From positions 1 through 30,988 of the forward strand of contig CAXNAA020000055.1 of the NCBI GenBank assembly GCA_964200075.2: a stretch of 30,988 nt of DNA, written 5' to 3'. The notes below the pieces were generated by a model that saw nothing but the letters and a program-made list of their open reading frames with translations, made no database searches and had not been told where the DNA came from. This document shows, piece by piece, positions 9,670 to 24,300 of this stretch. Made by a program: the position numbers and the translations under genes. The stretch comes from Sphacelaria rigidula. Its lineage: Eukaryota > Phaeophyceae > Sphacelariales. The number at the start of each line of letters is the position of its first letter. Positions within the stretch are counted from its first letter, which is position 1.

Positions 9670-12600
9670 GTGAGCAAGCGTAATGCGCCGATGGACCATT
9701 CTGCAACGTATTTCAGTGTCTGCATGTTTTTTTGTCGACGTCGTGAGGTGGGAACAACGGCCTAAATATATGGCGTGTGAAACGGTGTTTGTGCGAGTGC
9801 GAGGTGGCATTGTTGACTCGAGTCCAAGAAAGGGGTTTGTTCGTCGAAATTCCCATGGTTGATAGCTGACGCACTCTGATATTGCTGAACCCCCAACCGT
9901 GAAAGCTTACCCAAGTCCAACCCCGACCAGAGCGATGTCCCTCGGTCAAGTTGGGTCTGAGGTGTCCTATAGGCGAGGTTTGCGCTGGAAAAGCTCGATT
10001 CGGCGCCGCCCGGTACTAATTTTAGCAGTAAAACGTGCGGCGCACACTGGCGAGTGCTTGTAACTGTTTACCCCGCTTGAAGATCCGAGTATCAACTGTA
10101 ATTTTACACAAAATCGAAAGTGGAACCCTCCGAGACTCCATGTACCCCACCCCACCCTCTCCCCCCTCCGGCGGTCGTAGGATTTTTTTTACGTTGAGAA
10201 ACACTCGATAAATAGCCATTTGGGGGCGACTTGGGTATGATTGTTGGCCCTATCTGCCACCATAAGATGCGACGCACATTAAACGTAAATTTGCGGTGCA
10301 GATGGATGCTTGTAGCTTGATGAGCACGTATTGCAGAGCATTGTGGTATTTGCCCGGTCTTGTTCCTGCCGTGGAAGTGCGATGTGCAAGGTATTGCCGA
10401 AACCCATAAATATAACTTGACCTTGACTTCGAAGGAATGCAAAGAATTCAAGCTTCCACGGTTAGGACAAATAATGATCTGTCAGGAAATTACTTGTTTT
10501 CAGTTGACTCGTGATGAATGAATCCCTATGACTCATTTCAGCGTTACAACCCAGGTACACGCAGCCCAGACACGTGGAATGGCGCAAACGTTGCGTTGGA
10601 CACCCNNNNNNNNNNTTTCGGGCAATCAGTCATAAGAAATCGTGAATTTGGTGATTTTGAGTCGTGATGATTTGTCCTAACCGTGCAAGCTTCATGAACA
10701 CAAATTTTATTTTTTATATTTTTTGTGTTCCATGTGTTTTTCATTTGTGTATGAGATTTAGTACCCCCCACCCACCCCCGAAAAACTCCCGGATTCAAAA
10801 AAAGGGCGTAGGGTCTCTGAGTTTTCTAGGGGGGGCACTCTCTGTGGAAGCATTGATTTTTTAATGATTAACTTCCGCAAAGCGATCAGAGTTCACGCGT
10901 GTTGGTCCTCATCAATCAGGGTTGGAAAATGCGGTACTCGACTCTGGTGTCGACTGTCTAGTTCAGATCCGTTGGGGGCCAGTAGTCCCAGGTGGTCGGC
11001 GGCACGCGCAGGATGCGTTGTTGCTCAAAGAGTTCTGCCAATGTACGCCATGTACCCCCCGTTCCCGAAGGTCCTAGTTTGTGTCGGGTCATTGTTGGAG
11101 TTCAAGAAGAAACGAGCATGCGCCAACCACATATGCCGGCAATTAACTTGCGTAAAAGTACCTCCGTAGACGCGTACTGCGCAGGACAGGCGCGCGTGGC
11201 AGTGATCTATATCACTCAGCGTTGTGCGCGCTGGTTTTACCGGTACCACCTGAGGCGCTGCACTGCACCTCGACAGTGTGTTTCATGCAGGTGCACACGT
11301 GGCTTAACAGTAGATTTACGCATGGGTACAACCGTAGTGGATACAGGTACGTGTAGAACCAGCCGGCATCTGTGTAATGTATCGCGTCTTGCTTTTCGAG
11401 GGGGGTAAAGAGATCATGCGCGTGGCCACACTAGCGCATCTCCACATGCCAGCAGCTGAGAGCAGCATTTTCCTGGTTTCAACTGTAGCCGTCACTCTGC
11501 CAGGCATGAATGCCACAAGACGGTACCGCGTAGTAACATGCCGCCCCCGCTCCAATCCTGCGACGCTCACCACCATAACTAAACACTCTCCGAATAGGAA
11601 GTTGACCAATAAGCTGCGCCGGCTCGGGTCAGTCGGCCAATGGGGGGAGGCCCTGTGCACGCTGCGATACGCGCAACAACTAGCTGATGAAGAGGAGGAA
11701 TTGGGGAAGACAGATACTCCCGGCGTTGCGGTCGTCGGCACCGTGATCTACAACGCGACCCTGGCGGCGTTGAGCAAGTGCGGTCGGTGGCGGGAAGCAC
11801 TGTCCCTTTTGGCGGAGATGCAAACTAGGGGTGTGGAGAGGGACACCATCACCTTCTCGTCGGCTATCTCTGCGTGAGTTGGGTGGTTAGTTTTGCATTA
11901 TCTTGTCCAGTCGAGGAGGTGCATACTTTGATTTTACACTATCATTCTGCTGCAGCGAATGCGTTGGGGATCCCCACGATCAACAATTTCTCGCCACATG
12001 CCGTACATTGAGTTAGCTTCCAGGGCTTTCGGAAAAATCATGTAGTACACGCCGGGCCGCATCAGAAGCGGACTTTTCTTCAGGCGGTTCTAACTGACGA
12101 TCTATCGCGAGTTGTGCCTACTATGACATACCGGGATGATCTGTAGATCAACGCGCGTATTTCATGACAGAGCACCGCGATCTGACAAGTTCCCATCAAA
12201 CGTAATACCAAACTGTAGTCAGCTGCGAAGCGTGAAGAGAACGTCGAAGTTCTGGCTGAGGTTGTAGCTAGTGAACCGGTTCTCGACAGGAAAACGCGAT
12301 GTCACTGCTCAGCTTCAAGTCGTTTCCCATTAAATTTTGACACGATTTACATGAGGTATATGTGAAGCCCCTACCGTTTCCCCCCTCCTTGATATATTTT
12401 TTTCCTCGTAAGTTATTGATGATCTGAATGTCAGAACATTTTCCCCTGGTACAAAAGCGTCGACAACTCTTCGAAAAAAAAGTGAAGGGGGGACAACAGG
12501 AACTTCACAAGACTCTATAACATACCTCATGCACATCGTGTCAAAATTTCGTTGGAAAATACTCGAAATTGACCAGCATAACCACGCCTCATGTTTTCGT

Positions 12601-15600
12601 GGCTGGTCCATCTCCACATAGAAGCCGGTCTTCGACACGAACACGCGGCTATACAGCTCAATCTGGGGGCGGTTTCTATGAAGAATTTACAAGATGTACA
12701 GGACGTATGTGCAAAGACACCATCTTTGCCCCCCCCACACATTTATTTATTTTTCTCGTGAGTTATCGGCGACCAAACTTCTTGGAACAGGTGTGTCGGA
12801 ACAAAATCGTAAGTAACTCACGGGAATGAATAAATAAATGTAGGGGGCAAAAAATGAAGTATTTCTACACACGTCCTGGACATCGTCTCAAGAATTTCAT
12901 TAAAAACGACCCATAACTGAACTGCATAATCGCATATTCACGTCTCTGTCCGCGTCTTGGGCGGCCCAGCCTGTAGTGTCTTCCGTGACGAAGTTGATGG
13001 GGGCGTTCCGGAATCTAGCAAGTAATGAAAATATGTACTGTGGTCCCCCCGCATTTCAGATAACACTGATTTCAAAATATTCCTCGACTTGGTTATCCAA
13101 GTATTTATTTTCGGAGCGTCCTGACGATAGCTTGCTTACAGGCACATCTACGATATGAAGTGTGATGCAAAATTGAGAGATCAGAGTCAGCTTTATTCGA
13201 AATCGTAAATTCCGAGAAACTTCCACACCTTGGACAATATATGTTCAATAGTTACAATTGACGAAAACAAGTACTGCATGAATAATAGGCCTATTCCGAC
13301 TATTATCGGCCGGCAATAGTTGCAATAGATCTATACTTTATGCAGTACATTTCTCGTGTATTGCATCTATTGACCATACACTGTCTAGGGTGTGGAAACT
13401 TTCCATACCCACCAAGTGGTGAACTAACCTCGGCGAGAGCACCGTGCGACCGATCGTTCGTGCCATTCACCGAGTTACAGTGATGTCCTCACTTTCGAAG
13501 TGGCCCTCTTTTTTATTACGGAGTATCACTTTACCGTACCGCGGTGAAAAACGGCACTAGATGTTCGAAGAAGTCTTTAAGTCAGTCCCGAATTGATATA
13601 TATATTGCGTGACCTTGTCAGGAAACCTGCTCTCATCTTTACTCCCCGAGGGGGGAAATTATATTTTCCTGGAAAATTCGGACATTTCGGGGAGAAAAAC
13701 CGTCTATAGTACCACCTCGAATAGGTCACCGGCCGTTCGGAAAGTCCTGTTTTACATGAAGCTGTATCTCAACGGCCTACACTGCCCACCCCTAGTTTGA
13801 TGTCATCATCCGCAATTCCTCAAATGTTGCTCGTTCTCTCATTTTCCTACGAAAAGGAACTGAAAAAACCTTCATATTGTAGTCCATGTACGCGATCTCG
13901 ATGAAGCTTCACCTATGCTTGTATGTAGTTCTGCTCGAAATTCGCCGTAGTGACAATCGCTATTCATTGTCGACGATTCGGTCCGAGTGTAGATAATCTC
14001 AACATAAGCACTAGCAAATGACACAAACTCGACTCCTCCCCACCCTCCCCGGCCGCGCGCAATGAAAAACTCGAACTGTGGAGAAAAGCAAATGCGTGTA
14101 CACCACAGTCTCTACTCATATCTGTGTGAAGTTCCAGGTCGCGATACGCAGTTCGTCATGAGGAATCGTGTGTAGCTGTTTCTCTTGTTTCTCATGAAAA
14201 ACTCAAGCATCCTAACCCAAGCCCTAACTCCAACGAAGGCATACCGAGGACCCTCGGGGAAGGGGGGTGTCAAGTGTTCGCTATGCAAAGTGTGTGTTGC
14301 TAGACCTCAAATCGGCGCCCGAGGCGCCGACGTAGACGAAAAGTCGTGTTGTGAACGCCTGGAGCACAGCATCCCCATTGAAGATCCGGATTTACACAAC
14401 ACCAAAATTGAATGCCTACCAAGTTCTGAACCCTACTGCTCTCGCCGCTCAAAATGAGCACACCTACGTTAAAGCTATTCGGCGACGAGCAGATGAATCG
14501 CTCGGTCATGTTCGAAGACCTCGAGATTTGCGAGAGACTGTTTCTATCCTGGGCGGTTCCGTAACGTGAACATATGCTGTACGAATAGCCAACGTGCTTC
14601 GTAGTACGCTGGGCCGTGGGTGCAGTAGGGCGAATACTGGAGGTTTGAACAGGCTGGTTGAGGAAGGCTATGACGCGATGGCTCAGTTTATGTCCTGCAT
14701 CCTCGTGTTGACGGGTTTTGTATCTGCAAATACACGAAGGGAATCGGCATGACTGTCATGGAGCACACGGCTGATGGACTCTTTTTCCGTGGAACCGACC
14801 GAGCTGGGTTTTTTTTTAGTGTTGGACTGGCGATTTTGAGGGGGCGATGATTCTCCGAACACTTGCTTGTGTGTGTCCTTGGCTAACCGTGCTTGCACAC
14901 GTTGTCATTAATCGTTGTGAAGAATCCAAGGGTGTTTGAGGGAGGCTATTCCCTATATTTGGGTATTTCGAATAATCGTACTCTAAAAACCGGAAACTTG
15001 GATAAGAGAGTATTGAAATCGTGCTCAACAATACCCAGATATTGGGTAGAGTCATGCTGTCGTACCTAACTTTACCCAATATTCGAGTACAGATTTGAGA
15101 TGAGAAAACTGCAACACAAAATTCGGGAGACTGAATATCCGGGTATTTTATCCTACCCAACATCCCCGTTGAAAGATTCGAGAAGCACAATTGCAGAGCT
15201 CGAGGCAAATGGAACAGGGCGCAAAGCAGCCAGAAAATCCCCCCTTGACTGGCTTTGATTGAAATATGACTATTTGACTATTATTGTATAACTCTGTTAT
15301 AGTGAGCCCAGCTGTGTCGTCTTGCGTGGCATACATGTGTATGTTCTCAGAAGCGATGGTTGCTGTTTGTCTGTTACTCCTGCGTAACGATCGATTCTCT
15401 CTTGTGTTTTTTGTTGTACTCTCTTTCGAAACGACATGACACGGCACGGTACGAAACAAGGTGCGGGAGAGGGAACCAGTGGGCGAAGGCACTGGAGCTG
15501 TTAGCCCAAATGAGGAAGGAGAATGTGGAGATTAATTCGATCGTGTATTGCAACGCCATCACTGCCTGCGCGAAGGTGCGTGCTCTCATAAGTGGCACCG

Positions 15601-18279
15601 GACGCTGGTCTGGGGGAATTGGACTTCATCCCGCCTTTCATTGCTTCCCGCCTTGCGCCTTGCATATGTGGTATGTTTGAAATTGCACGTGTGTTTGATA
15701 TTCTCGTGAGGGGAAAACGTGTGTAGTGGAGCTCTATCGAGAGAAGGACTCCGGCTTCATCACGCTTATGAAAGTCATTTTCAGCTGATCGTTCTAGGCA
15801 ATCGTCAAGGCGTTCCTTCTCTTGGGGGTGTACGCGGAGAAGGATGCGTTCTTCGTCTCTTTCAGTGAAAAAAAGTGTAAAAAATGCAAACTGGTGTCTA
15901 CTCGGTAGGGAGGGGGGGAAGGATGTACCAATGATCTTGCATGCAGTAGTCAAAACACCATTGACCTCGCATCCCGGCAAAGCCCGGACAGAACACGTCG
16001 GGTTTTTTCTGGGCCAGGCTCGCAATCACCAAGCGCGAAGTGCTGTGATGAGTTTGGCGTGTCGCATGAAGGGTAAGTCGCATCCTGCGGAGATTGTTCG
16101 GCGGGAAGCGTACTGATTATGTTGTATATGGATGACAGCCTCAAATGAGTTGCTTCATTTTCTGGTATCGCCACTTTCAGAGACAGGCACGGGTTACACA
16201 CTGCCTCGTGGGCGTCTCACCACTTGAACACTACGTAGTATGACCATCCCTTTTGCGCGTAGTCTAGGCTCTCCACCGCGTACGAGGTGATCTAGCTCGA
16301 CCACCATCATGGTTGCCGCGAAAAAAGCACAAGCGAGCAAAGAACTGTAACCCGGTTGCCTAGCTGACGCAGTGAAAGACGTGTTTTACAGCATCGTTGG
16401 CAACCGAATCTAGGTCGAGAGGTGGTGGGTCTGCCCACGATCTTGCATATCGTAGTCATGACACCATTGACCTCGCATCCCGGCGAAGTCAAAACGGAGC
16501 ACGCCGGGTTTTCGCCGGACGGGGGGGGGGGGGGGGGGGGCGGGGTCCTTTGCTGCTTGCCCTAGTCGTTCGACCATTGGCCCCCCACCCCCTTTGAGAC
16601 GGAGCACCGTCCCCCCTCCNNNNNNNNNNCCGCTGACCTGCGCGGTGGGGGGGGCGGAGGCGGGGGGGGGCGCGGGGGAGGGGGGGTCGGGGGAAGGAGG
16701 AGGGCGTGCTCATTTGCTGCTTGCCCTAGTCGTTCGACCATTGGCCACGCACCCCTTTCGAGACGGAGCACCGTCCCTACTCCTAACAGAGACACGTCCA
16801 ACATTTACGTTCTCATTACGTTGATTCCATACATTACACCAAAACCTTTCACGTATCTTATCCCTGTCCTGTTTCGTCGTCTGTGGCCACCATCTATCTC
16901 CTAGTATAGCCATCGTTATATCGCTACTGTCTACTGCATCGAACGATTACATGCCACCCTTCATTCACGTCCCGCGGACGACGAGGGGGGGGGCATTATT
17001 ATGACGTCACCAACCCCCGCTCCTCCCCATCAATGGTTTTATGGCATGCATGATCATAAGTACACCCCCTCCCCATCGCGAATCTGTGATTCTAATCATG
17101 CTACTGTACCTATGGTATCCTTTATTCTGTAAACGGGGGTGATCGCTTCATTTCTGAAATAGTTGTTGCCGATGTCGTGGGGTTGTAATGAATTACACGT
17201 GGTGCCTGACAGCACTATATCGGGACCACGCGCCGGCACCGAGGGTCTCAACCTCGGTGACTGATGAGGAAAAGAAAAAAATCACGCAACGGCCGCTGTT
17301 TGCAAAACTTATGGAGGATGACTTTCTCCACCCCGTACGCTCCGTCCCCTTCTCTGCCATGCCGGTGTTATCTGAATCGACAACGGTGTCCATCGTGGAT
17401 ATAATAGGGAAAGCAGTGGCGAATAGCGCGAACATTGCTGAACGAAATGTCGAGCGTGGACCACCTGCCGCCACATCAACGGTGCTATAACGCCGCCATG
17501 GACGCATGCGCTAGGGTAAGTCACGAGTATGTTGATTGTTTTGCGCCGTTGGTGTCGCGTCCCCGAGCTGGCGACCTTCTGTCCTACGGTCCGAGCACGT
17601 GCATTCTTATCCTACATATTTTTTTCTCGTATTTTTTTGTCATGACTGTGCTGGGGTTGCATCTTGATGAATACAAACCTTTTTTCACATGGATGCTTCC
17701 AAGTTTCAGAATCTTCGCCGCTGTTTTCGATCCATTAAAAATGGGAAAGTATCGCCGCCGTAAGTTTCGGGCGCCTCACCTCTCCGAGAGGAAACCAATG
17801 CACTCTCCCGACAGACTATAGATGGGCTCCAACTGGAAATTGAGCAAAATGCTCGGACAAATCGCGGGGCCATCACACCTGCTTCAATGGGAGTGACTAT
17901 CGTGGGGTACTCAAGGTGCGAAGTTTGACTTATTTTGGAAGGTATGACGTTTGATATGAGTTCGGAATGGAAGACTTGACTCTTCGCTAACTCATTTTTT
18001 TTCTTGTTTCTTGGTCCATTGCGCAGGCTGGAAAGCAGCAGGAGGCCATGTCCTTGTTGCTGGAGATGCGTGAGGTTGGCGTTCCGCGAACGTCTATATC
18101 GTATCTTGCGGTCATCTCCGCGTGCTCTCGCGTGGGCGATTGGAGGCGAGCCTTGGGTCTCTTGGTTCTCATGTCGCAGGACATGGTGGAGCCAGATATA
18201 AAGTGAGTATAAACGATGGCACACACACACCTCTATGGCCCGTTGTCATCACCCACAAACCTCTCGATCATTCTATTAT

Positions 18280-18314
<35 letters not shown>

Positions 18315-21300
18315 TCATTTATTATTATTACCGTTACTATAAGTGTAACTATAACTGTTACTACCTGTCCTCTCAAACGTGGTCTTTTCATCCTTACTTT
18401 TTGTTGTCGTGAAGATCGCAAACTAATACGGAGGTTTTGCCAGACTGTCCCCCTGATGGATCCACTGGTTGGTTGACTTCCGCACACTGACTGATCTGCG
18501 GGGAATCATGACCCATCAATAGCCCTAGTCATTTTCCACAAAATAGACGTACCCAAGGTAAAACAGAGTGGAATCACTCGCTGAAGGAATGTAAGGGGTG
18601 TTATTCACCGTCGACTGTACGGCACACGCGTGGGGCAATGAGCTGCCAATAGACGTGTGCAGCGGTTTGATTAAGCAGATGCGCAGCAGCTGCTAAATTG
18701 TGTCTGGATAATGACGCGCGGCCTGACTCGTGATCGGTGTTATCCATCTTTTTTTGGTTCGTTGGTGTGTTGAGGCAGGTGTTACAGCGCTGCCATCGCC
18801 GCTTGCGGTAACGGCCAGCAATGGGACGCGGCCTTGCGTGTCTTGAGAAATATGCAAGCAGCTGGAATCACCCCTAACGAGGTGAGAGGTCGACTTTCTT
18901 ATTCACTTTGACGTTGCTATTCGGGTAATTTTCTCTTTCGAGTTAGTTGGTTGGACGATGCTATATTGACCAACTCTGATTTTGCGTTTTTCAATTGCTT
19001 CTGTTTTTCTGTTCAGCTTTGTTGAGTTTGGCTCGCGTAGTCCCGAATACTTTTTTTTGCTCCCATTTCCTAATCCAGTTGCAATCATTTTAGCTTTGAG
19101 TATCTTCTTTTTGTTTCGTTTTGCACGATTTCGTTCATATTTTTATATTGTCTTTTCATTGATCAAAATTTTCCCTCGGGATGTCCTTCTTCTTGCTCTT
19201 GTACGGACGTTGATCGTGACTTGGCTGCTTTGATTACTTTTTTCACATGGATTTTTTTTTTCTCAATCACTTTCGAGGTTGCCCTCTGTGACGACCCTGC
19301 TTCTTTTTTTCTCCCTTTTGGTCCTACAGTGACGTTATAATTTTGCTCCTTTGATCAAGCAAATAATGCTGTTGCTCCTTGCATATCTTGGGCAAGCGTT
19401 CTTCCACATATATTTTTTCTATTTGTTCCGTTTCCTTTTATCTTTTTTTTTCCCCTTCTGTTCATTCTGCTCTGCTTGTTCTCTCCCTTTTTCGTTCCTC
19501 TTTTGTGTTCCTTGAAATTCTCATGTTTTGGCGAATGGTTCCCATTTAGTCGCCTTGAGTTCGTGTATGTTGTGACCGCGGCTGGGTTATGACCCGTTCA
19601 GCGAATCAATAATCGTGCGGCCATGAATGTTGTGTATTGTATGTTGTGTGCTGTCGTCCCATCCATTCTGGACGCCGGTCTACACCTTCCGGTATATGTG
19701 GGTGCATCAGCCGGGGTCACACAGGAGGAAGGTCAACACAAAAGCTTTTTTTTTCAGTTCTTTTTCGTACCTCACCTTCCTTCTGCGGTGTCCGCCTTTA
19801 TTTTTCATCGCGAGAGGGTTTCAGCAATCCCTTCCCCTCGTCGACCGTTTAGTCGAATTTTTCGTACCCACGACATAGTCACTCTCCACTGTTGGGCATT
19901 GTGTGGGAGAAAATCCCAGATCGCCCCGAGGATTGAACCCTCGACCCACCCGTCAGGAGGTTTCGAGGTTACCAACTGAGCCACCGGGGCGACCGGTTAA
20001 GAATAAATCGATCAATATCGGATTCAATCTTGAGACAAGTCTCGAGGCAGTGACTTGATAACTCAACGGACACTTGAAGCGTTGGCAAAAACACACGCCA
20101 ACGTCATCATCTTCTCGTGAGATTTTGCGCTTGCATTATCGAAGGATCTGGTAGTCGACGGCGTACATGATGGAGCTACGACGTAGAATCCTTGTATCGT
20201 TTGGAGGATAATCGATGAGTCATTGCCGTATAGGTGATAAAACATCGGTGTCGTCATTTTGCCGCTACCGGCGGTAAAGTGGATATTTTCTGGTCACTCA
20301 TCCGCTCGATCATGAAGCCTAGTCGCGACAAAAGCTGATCGCGCCATATTACAACGCCAAATTTTACCCTGTACGCAATAGTGACCAGTATCATGTAGAT
20401 GCTGGAGAGTAGATAATGGCCCGTACCGTTCATATTCGGATGGATGATGGCCCTTAACCGAGATTTGCAATACCTCATCTCCATGCTCATTCGGCAGGTT
20501 GTCAACAAGCCAAAGCAAAATGAAGAGACGAGAAGTTTGCTGCTGCTGCGGCCCTAGCGCTAACGCTTATTTTCCTCCGTACTCTTCAGCACTTTCCTTC
20601 CATCCTCCCCCGTGCTTCTCCCCGGAAAACAACGAAACATGGCTTACAACAGTTTTGCTACAATGCTGCGATATCGGCCTGCGGCAAGACGGGACAATTC
20701 CAGCTGGCGATAGACCTTTTGAGGGAGATGGAGTCAGGCACCATGGGCGTCTGGCCGGATATAGTGACGTACAACGCCATCATCGATGCGTGCGGCAAGA
20801 GTGGGAGGTGTGTGTGTAGAGTGGAGTATGACCTATTCCTGTTTTGCTTGGCTAGGTGTCTTTGGTTCCGTGTCGACGGAAGTGTACTGATGACGTCCCG
20901 TAAAGTCCACTATTAATAGGTTGTTACTTGTCGGTCGTTTTGGAAATAACGATTTCGGTGACGATGCTTGGGTGGGGTTGATCAGGAAGGTACAATGCAC
21001 CCAATGCTAGTGCAAAAAAAAAAAAAGAGGGGGAGAAGAATTATTCTATACGGAAGATGAGTCCAAATAAACCGAAATTCGGCATTGGTTTGGTCAATGA
21101 TCATAAAACTTCGGCACCCAACGTTATGAGCAGCCCCCCCCTCGCCAACCGGGCGCCGAGCCATCATTGGACCGCCGCTACGCAATTTCGGTGCATATTG
21201 CGATGGCTGATCCGACGTGTTTTCGTCCCGGGGCAAAAGGGGCGAACGACGACCATTTTCGGACCCATGGATGTTTTTTCGCGGCTACTCGGCCGCATGG

Positions 21301-24300
21301 AGGCAAGCGGCAGCTGTTGAAGCAAACTGGGTTTCAAGTAGAAAAATGTCGAAGGTTTCAGTGGAAGAAGCAAAGCAATAACCGGACACCGCAAGAGGCC
21401 AGTACAAACATTACCAAGCAGAATCGTGGGAGAGAGGAAATACACGTAGTTTTACTGTGCATTTGAATAGTGCACATCTTGAAGAAAACGTGCTGATGAT
21501 GACCGCAGGTGGAAACTAGCCTTGGACGTTTTGCATAAATTGCTTATTCAAGCCGGGAAGCCTCGGCGAGCTCCGGGTGGGTCGAAGGTCTCGCTCGCTC
21601 CGAAACCGGATGCCACTACCTACGCATCGGCCATCACGGCGTGCAAGGCGGGCAAGCAATGGGAGCTAGCCCTGATGCTATTGGAGGACATGCAAGTGCA
21701 GGTGTGTGGTGTGTGACCTACCTTTTGTTCTTCTCTCGCAAGTTTTTGTGTCGAGGACATTGGTGAACCTTGAACGAAATGGAAATTTGAAGTTGGCGGC
21801 CGTTCATTCAAAGAGCACTCGGGAGGGGGGAGGGGGGGGGGTGAACAGCAGAAAGCAAATGATTGGAGCGTACAAGGGCCGGTAGCACGAGGTTTACCCT
21901 GGAAAGTATGATGGCATACATCATAGCGAGGTCTATGCGCCAGTCACGCCTGTGTATTTAAGGGTCGAACCATAGATTTAGACTGCTTGGTAAGGGTCTG
22001 CGTTTAAGTTCCCTTTTGAACGCTCATAGATGAGGGGGGCACTCGAAGTCTGCCCTTCACTGTTATTTGGTAGGATATGTATCTATGGTACCAATTTAAG
22101 GAGATGTACGCGCCCCTCTGATACAGGAAGCTGGAGTCAGAAATTGTTTCAAGTTTTCGTTTCCAGAATTTGAGAATTACCGCCCCAATGAATCCATGAA
22201 ATAGCGAAACAAGTACTTCGGAAAACAGGAAAAAAGAAAATGATCGAACTTTTTGCGGGGTTGGTTGCCTGCACACGCATGTGATCATGTGAGCATTCGA
22301 GCATTCTCCGTCTCTGTCTGAATGAGGGGCTGGTTGACTGGTTGATTGGTCATTTGGCTCGAGGTTCGGGCGAATAGTGATTTGTCCGAAAAACACTTGC
22401 GTGTACCGTACGAATCAATCCTTGCACTCTGAATTTATTAGCGATCCACCCCAGGTACGCGGAATAGCGCCCAACATTGCTTAGAGGCGTTAATGATATG
22501 CGGTCATGGATTCCCTCTGTTTCGAGCAATCAGGCCTCAAAAAACGTAGATTCGTTGATTGGAAACAGCGATGATCCGTCTGACCCGTAGTTCGCTTGTC
22601 GCAAATTCGCTGATCCCTGAGTGTCATGATCCAGTCGTGGTCATTCTCCACAAAGTAGACAAACGTGTCGTACGTGCAGAAAACGGACAACCGTTTCCTG
22701 TGCGCGGGTCATCGTACAATTCCCTCGGCCATGAATCACGGCGTGCAGAGGCGAGGATGAAGCTAGCTCTGTGAATCGGCCGGGATCAATATGTGCTCCT
22801 TTGAAAGACCGAGTGTAAGTGTACTACACCCTGCTACTCGACTTGGCCGCGGAAAAATAAAAGATCATACGGTGGCAAACAGAGATGAGTCCAACTTCTG
22901 CCTTCTGTGTGAACAAGGCCCCACATTTTGACATGCAATCTCATTGGTTGAAAGATCGATGGGGGGGAATCACGCGAACTCGGCGACAGGTATCAATGAT
23001 TTTGGTTTTGTTATCTAAGCCTTCAGTTTTTCGGGAAATGAAACAAACAAACTGTTTTTCGTTCTACAAGATGCGAGGACCTCAGTATCGAAGTTAAAAT
23101 TTGACGAAAGTGGACGCGGTGCGGGGGAACATGCTGTTCCAATCCGCGATACCAGCAAGGAAGGCGTGCATGTACTGCGGGGAGAGACGGGTTGATCCCA
23201 TCGAGGTCACGGAGTCGTCTTGGGGAAGGGGACATGTTGGTGGCATTGTGGTGAAAAGATATGAACTAATAGGTCCACCCTGACGTCTCGGCGATTTTAC
23301 TCGTTAAACGAGTTTTCATTTTGAGGTATGTGAGCGTAGTATACCCCTTCTTGCTTTCAGTGTTGTCGAGATTCGTCTCCTCCTCTTTTTCGACTTTTTG
23401 TTCTCGAGCGTTTCCGCTCCTTCACCCAAGGGGTACGCATATCTTGGGGATCACGGCTGGAAGATGACTTGTAGCGGAATCGGTTGATGCGTGACAACTA
23501 GCCAACGAGCTAGCCAATCAATCGATCGCCCACTCACCCGGAAAATTGAACCCGAGCTTGACTTTCTTCTCCGTATCGACGGCAGAGGAGTCAAAACCTA
23601 CGAGTTTGGAAGCGTGAAACATGATGAAATGAAGCATATCGTCGAGATCTCTTGATTGAGACTACACCCGAACCGATGGCCGCATATCCACGATTACAAC
23701 ATGATTGCGGCTTGCGGCGTGGGCCATGGACCATCATGTTCTAATCTTTCACGCCCTGACAACGGATGACACTGCCCAGGGTATGTGCAATGTTCGAAGG
23801 GGTCGCAGTCCCGAGGGCCCCCTCAGAGCGTGCGCAGCAGCATCGTATTTTGGCTTTCAATTCGGCAACGTGGGCGGTGCCGGTTTGAGCTATTCCCGCG
23901 CATACGTTGGCTTGGATCACCCTCTGCATTTCCCCTTGCCAGAGGGTTCTTGGTCCAGCTTGAGGGAGGTTAGGATGAGGGGTTGGGCTATGACTAGGGT
24001 TTCAGTAGCACCGATCTCTATAACCCCCCCCCCCCCCTCTCTCCTTCCCCGCCGACAGGCCGTTGCCAGGGTTTCAGTTAAAGAAGGCTCCACGAATATA
24101 ATGGGCGACTGTTACGTGTTGTGGAACAATTTTATCATCGTCTTTTTCCGTCTGTGTGTGGATCATGACCCTGTATCTGTGCGGACAGGGTGTGGCGCCC
24201 ACTCAGGATGTGTTCCAGGCAGCTATCGCGTGTTGCTCCAGTGTCGGGAGATGGCGAGAGACCCTCAACACGATGGAGAACATGCGCATCAGTGGTCATG

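Larger units (their letters stand above)
10120..10800 (+). repeat. Dispersed repeat family A, copy 1 (PPR intron 1)
   Basis: Aligns by eye with 29.83-30.99 kb. Shared strings in order are CCCCTCCGGCGGTC, TCTGCCACCA.AAGATGCGAC, GTGGAAGTGCGATGTGCA-like, AAGCTTCAT.AACA and ATG.GATTTAGT followed by a C-rich run. It is interrupted by a smaller element at 10456-10685 and a 10-N gap. Confidence 0.6.

Noticed and set aside
15501-16025. Minus-strand frame of 174 codons
   Set aside because: Overlaps PPR exon 3 in antisense and runs into a dispersed repeat; no domain.
23101-23283. Small frame with a CMYCGE motif suggesting a zinc-binding peptide
   Set aside because: Only one CxxC pair, no conserved context, and an intronic position.
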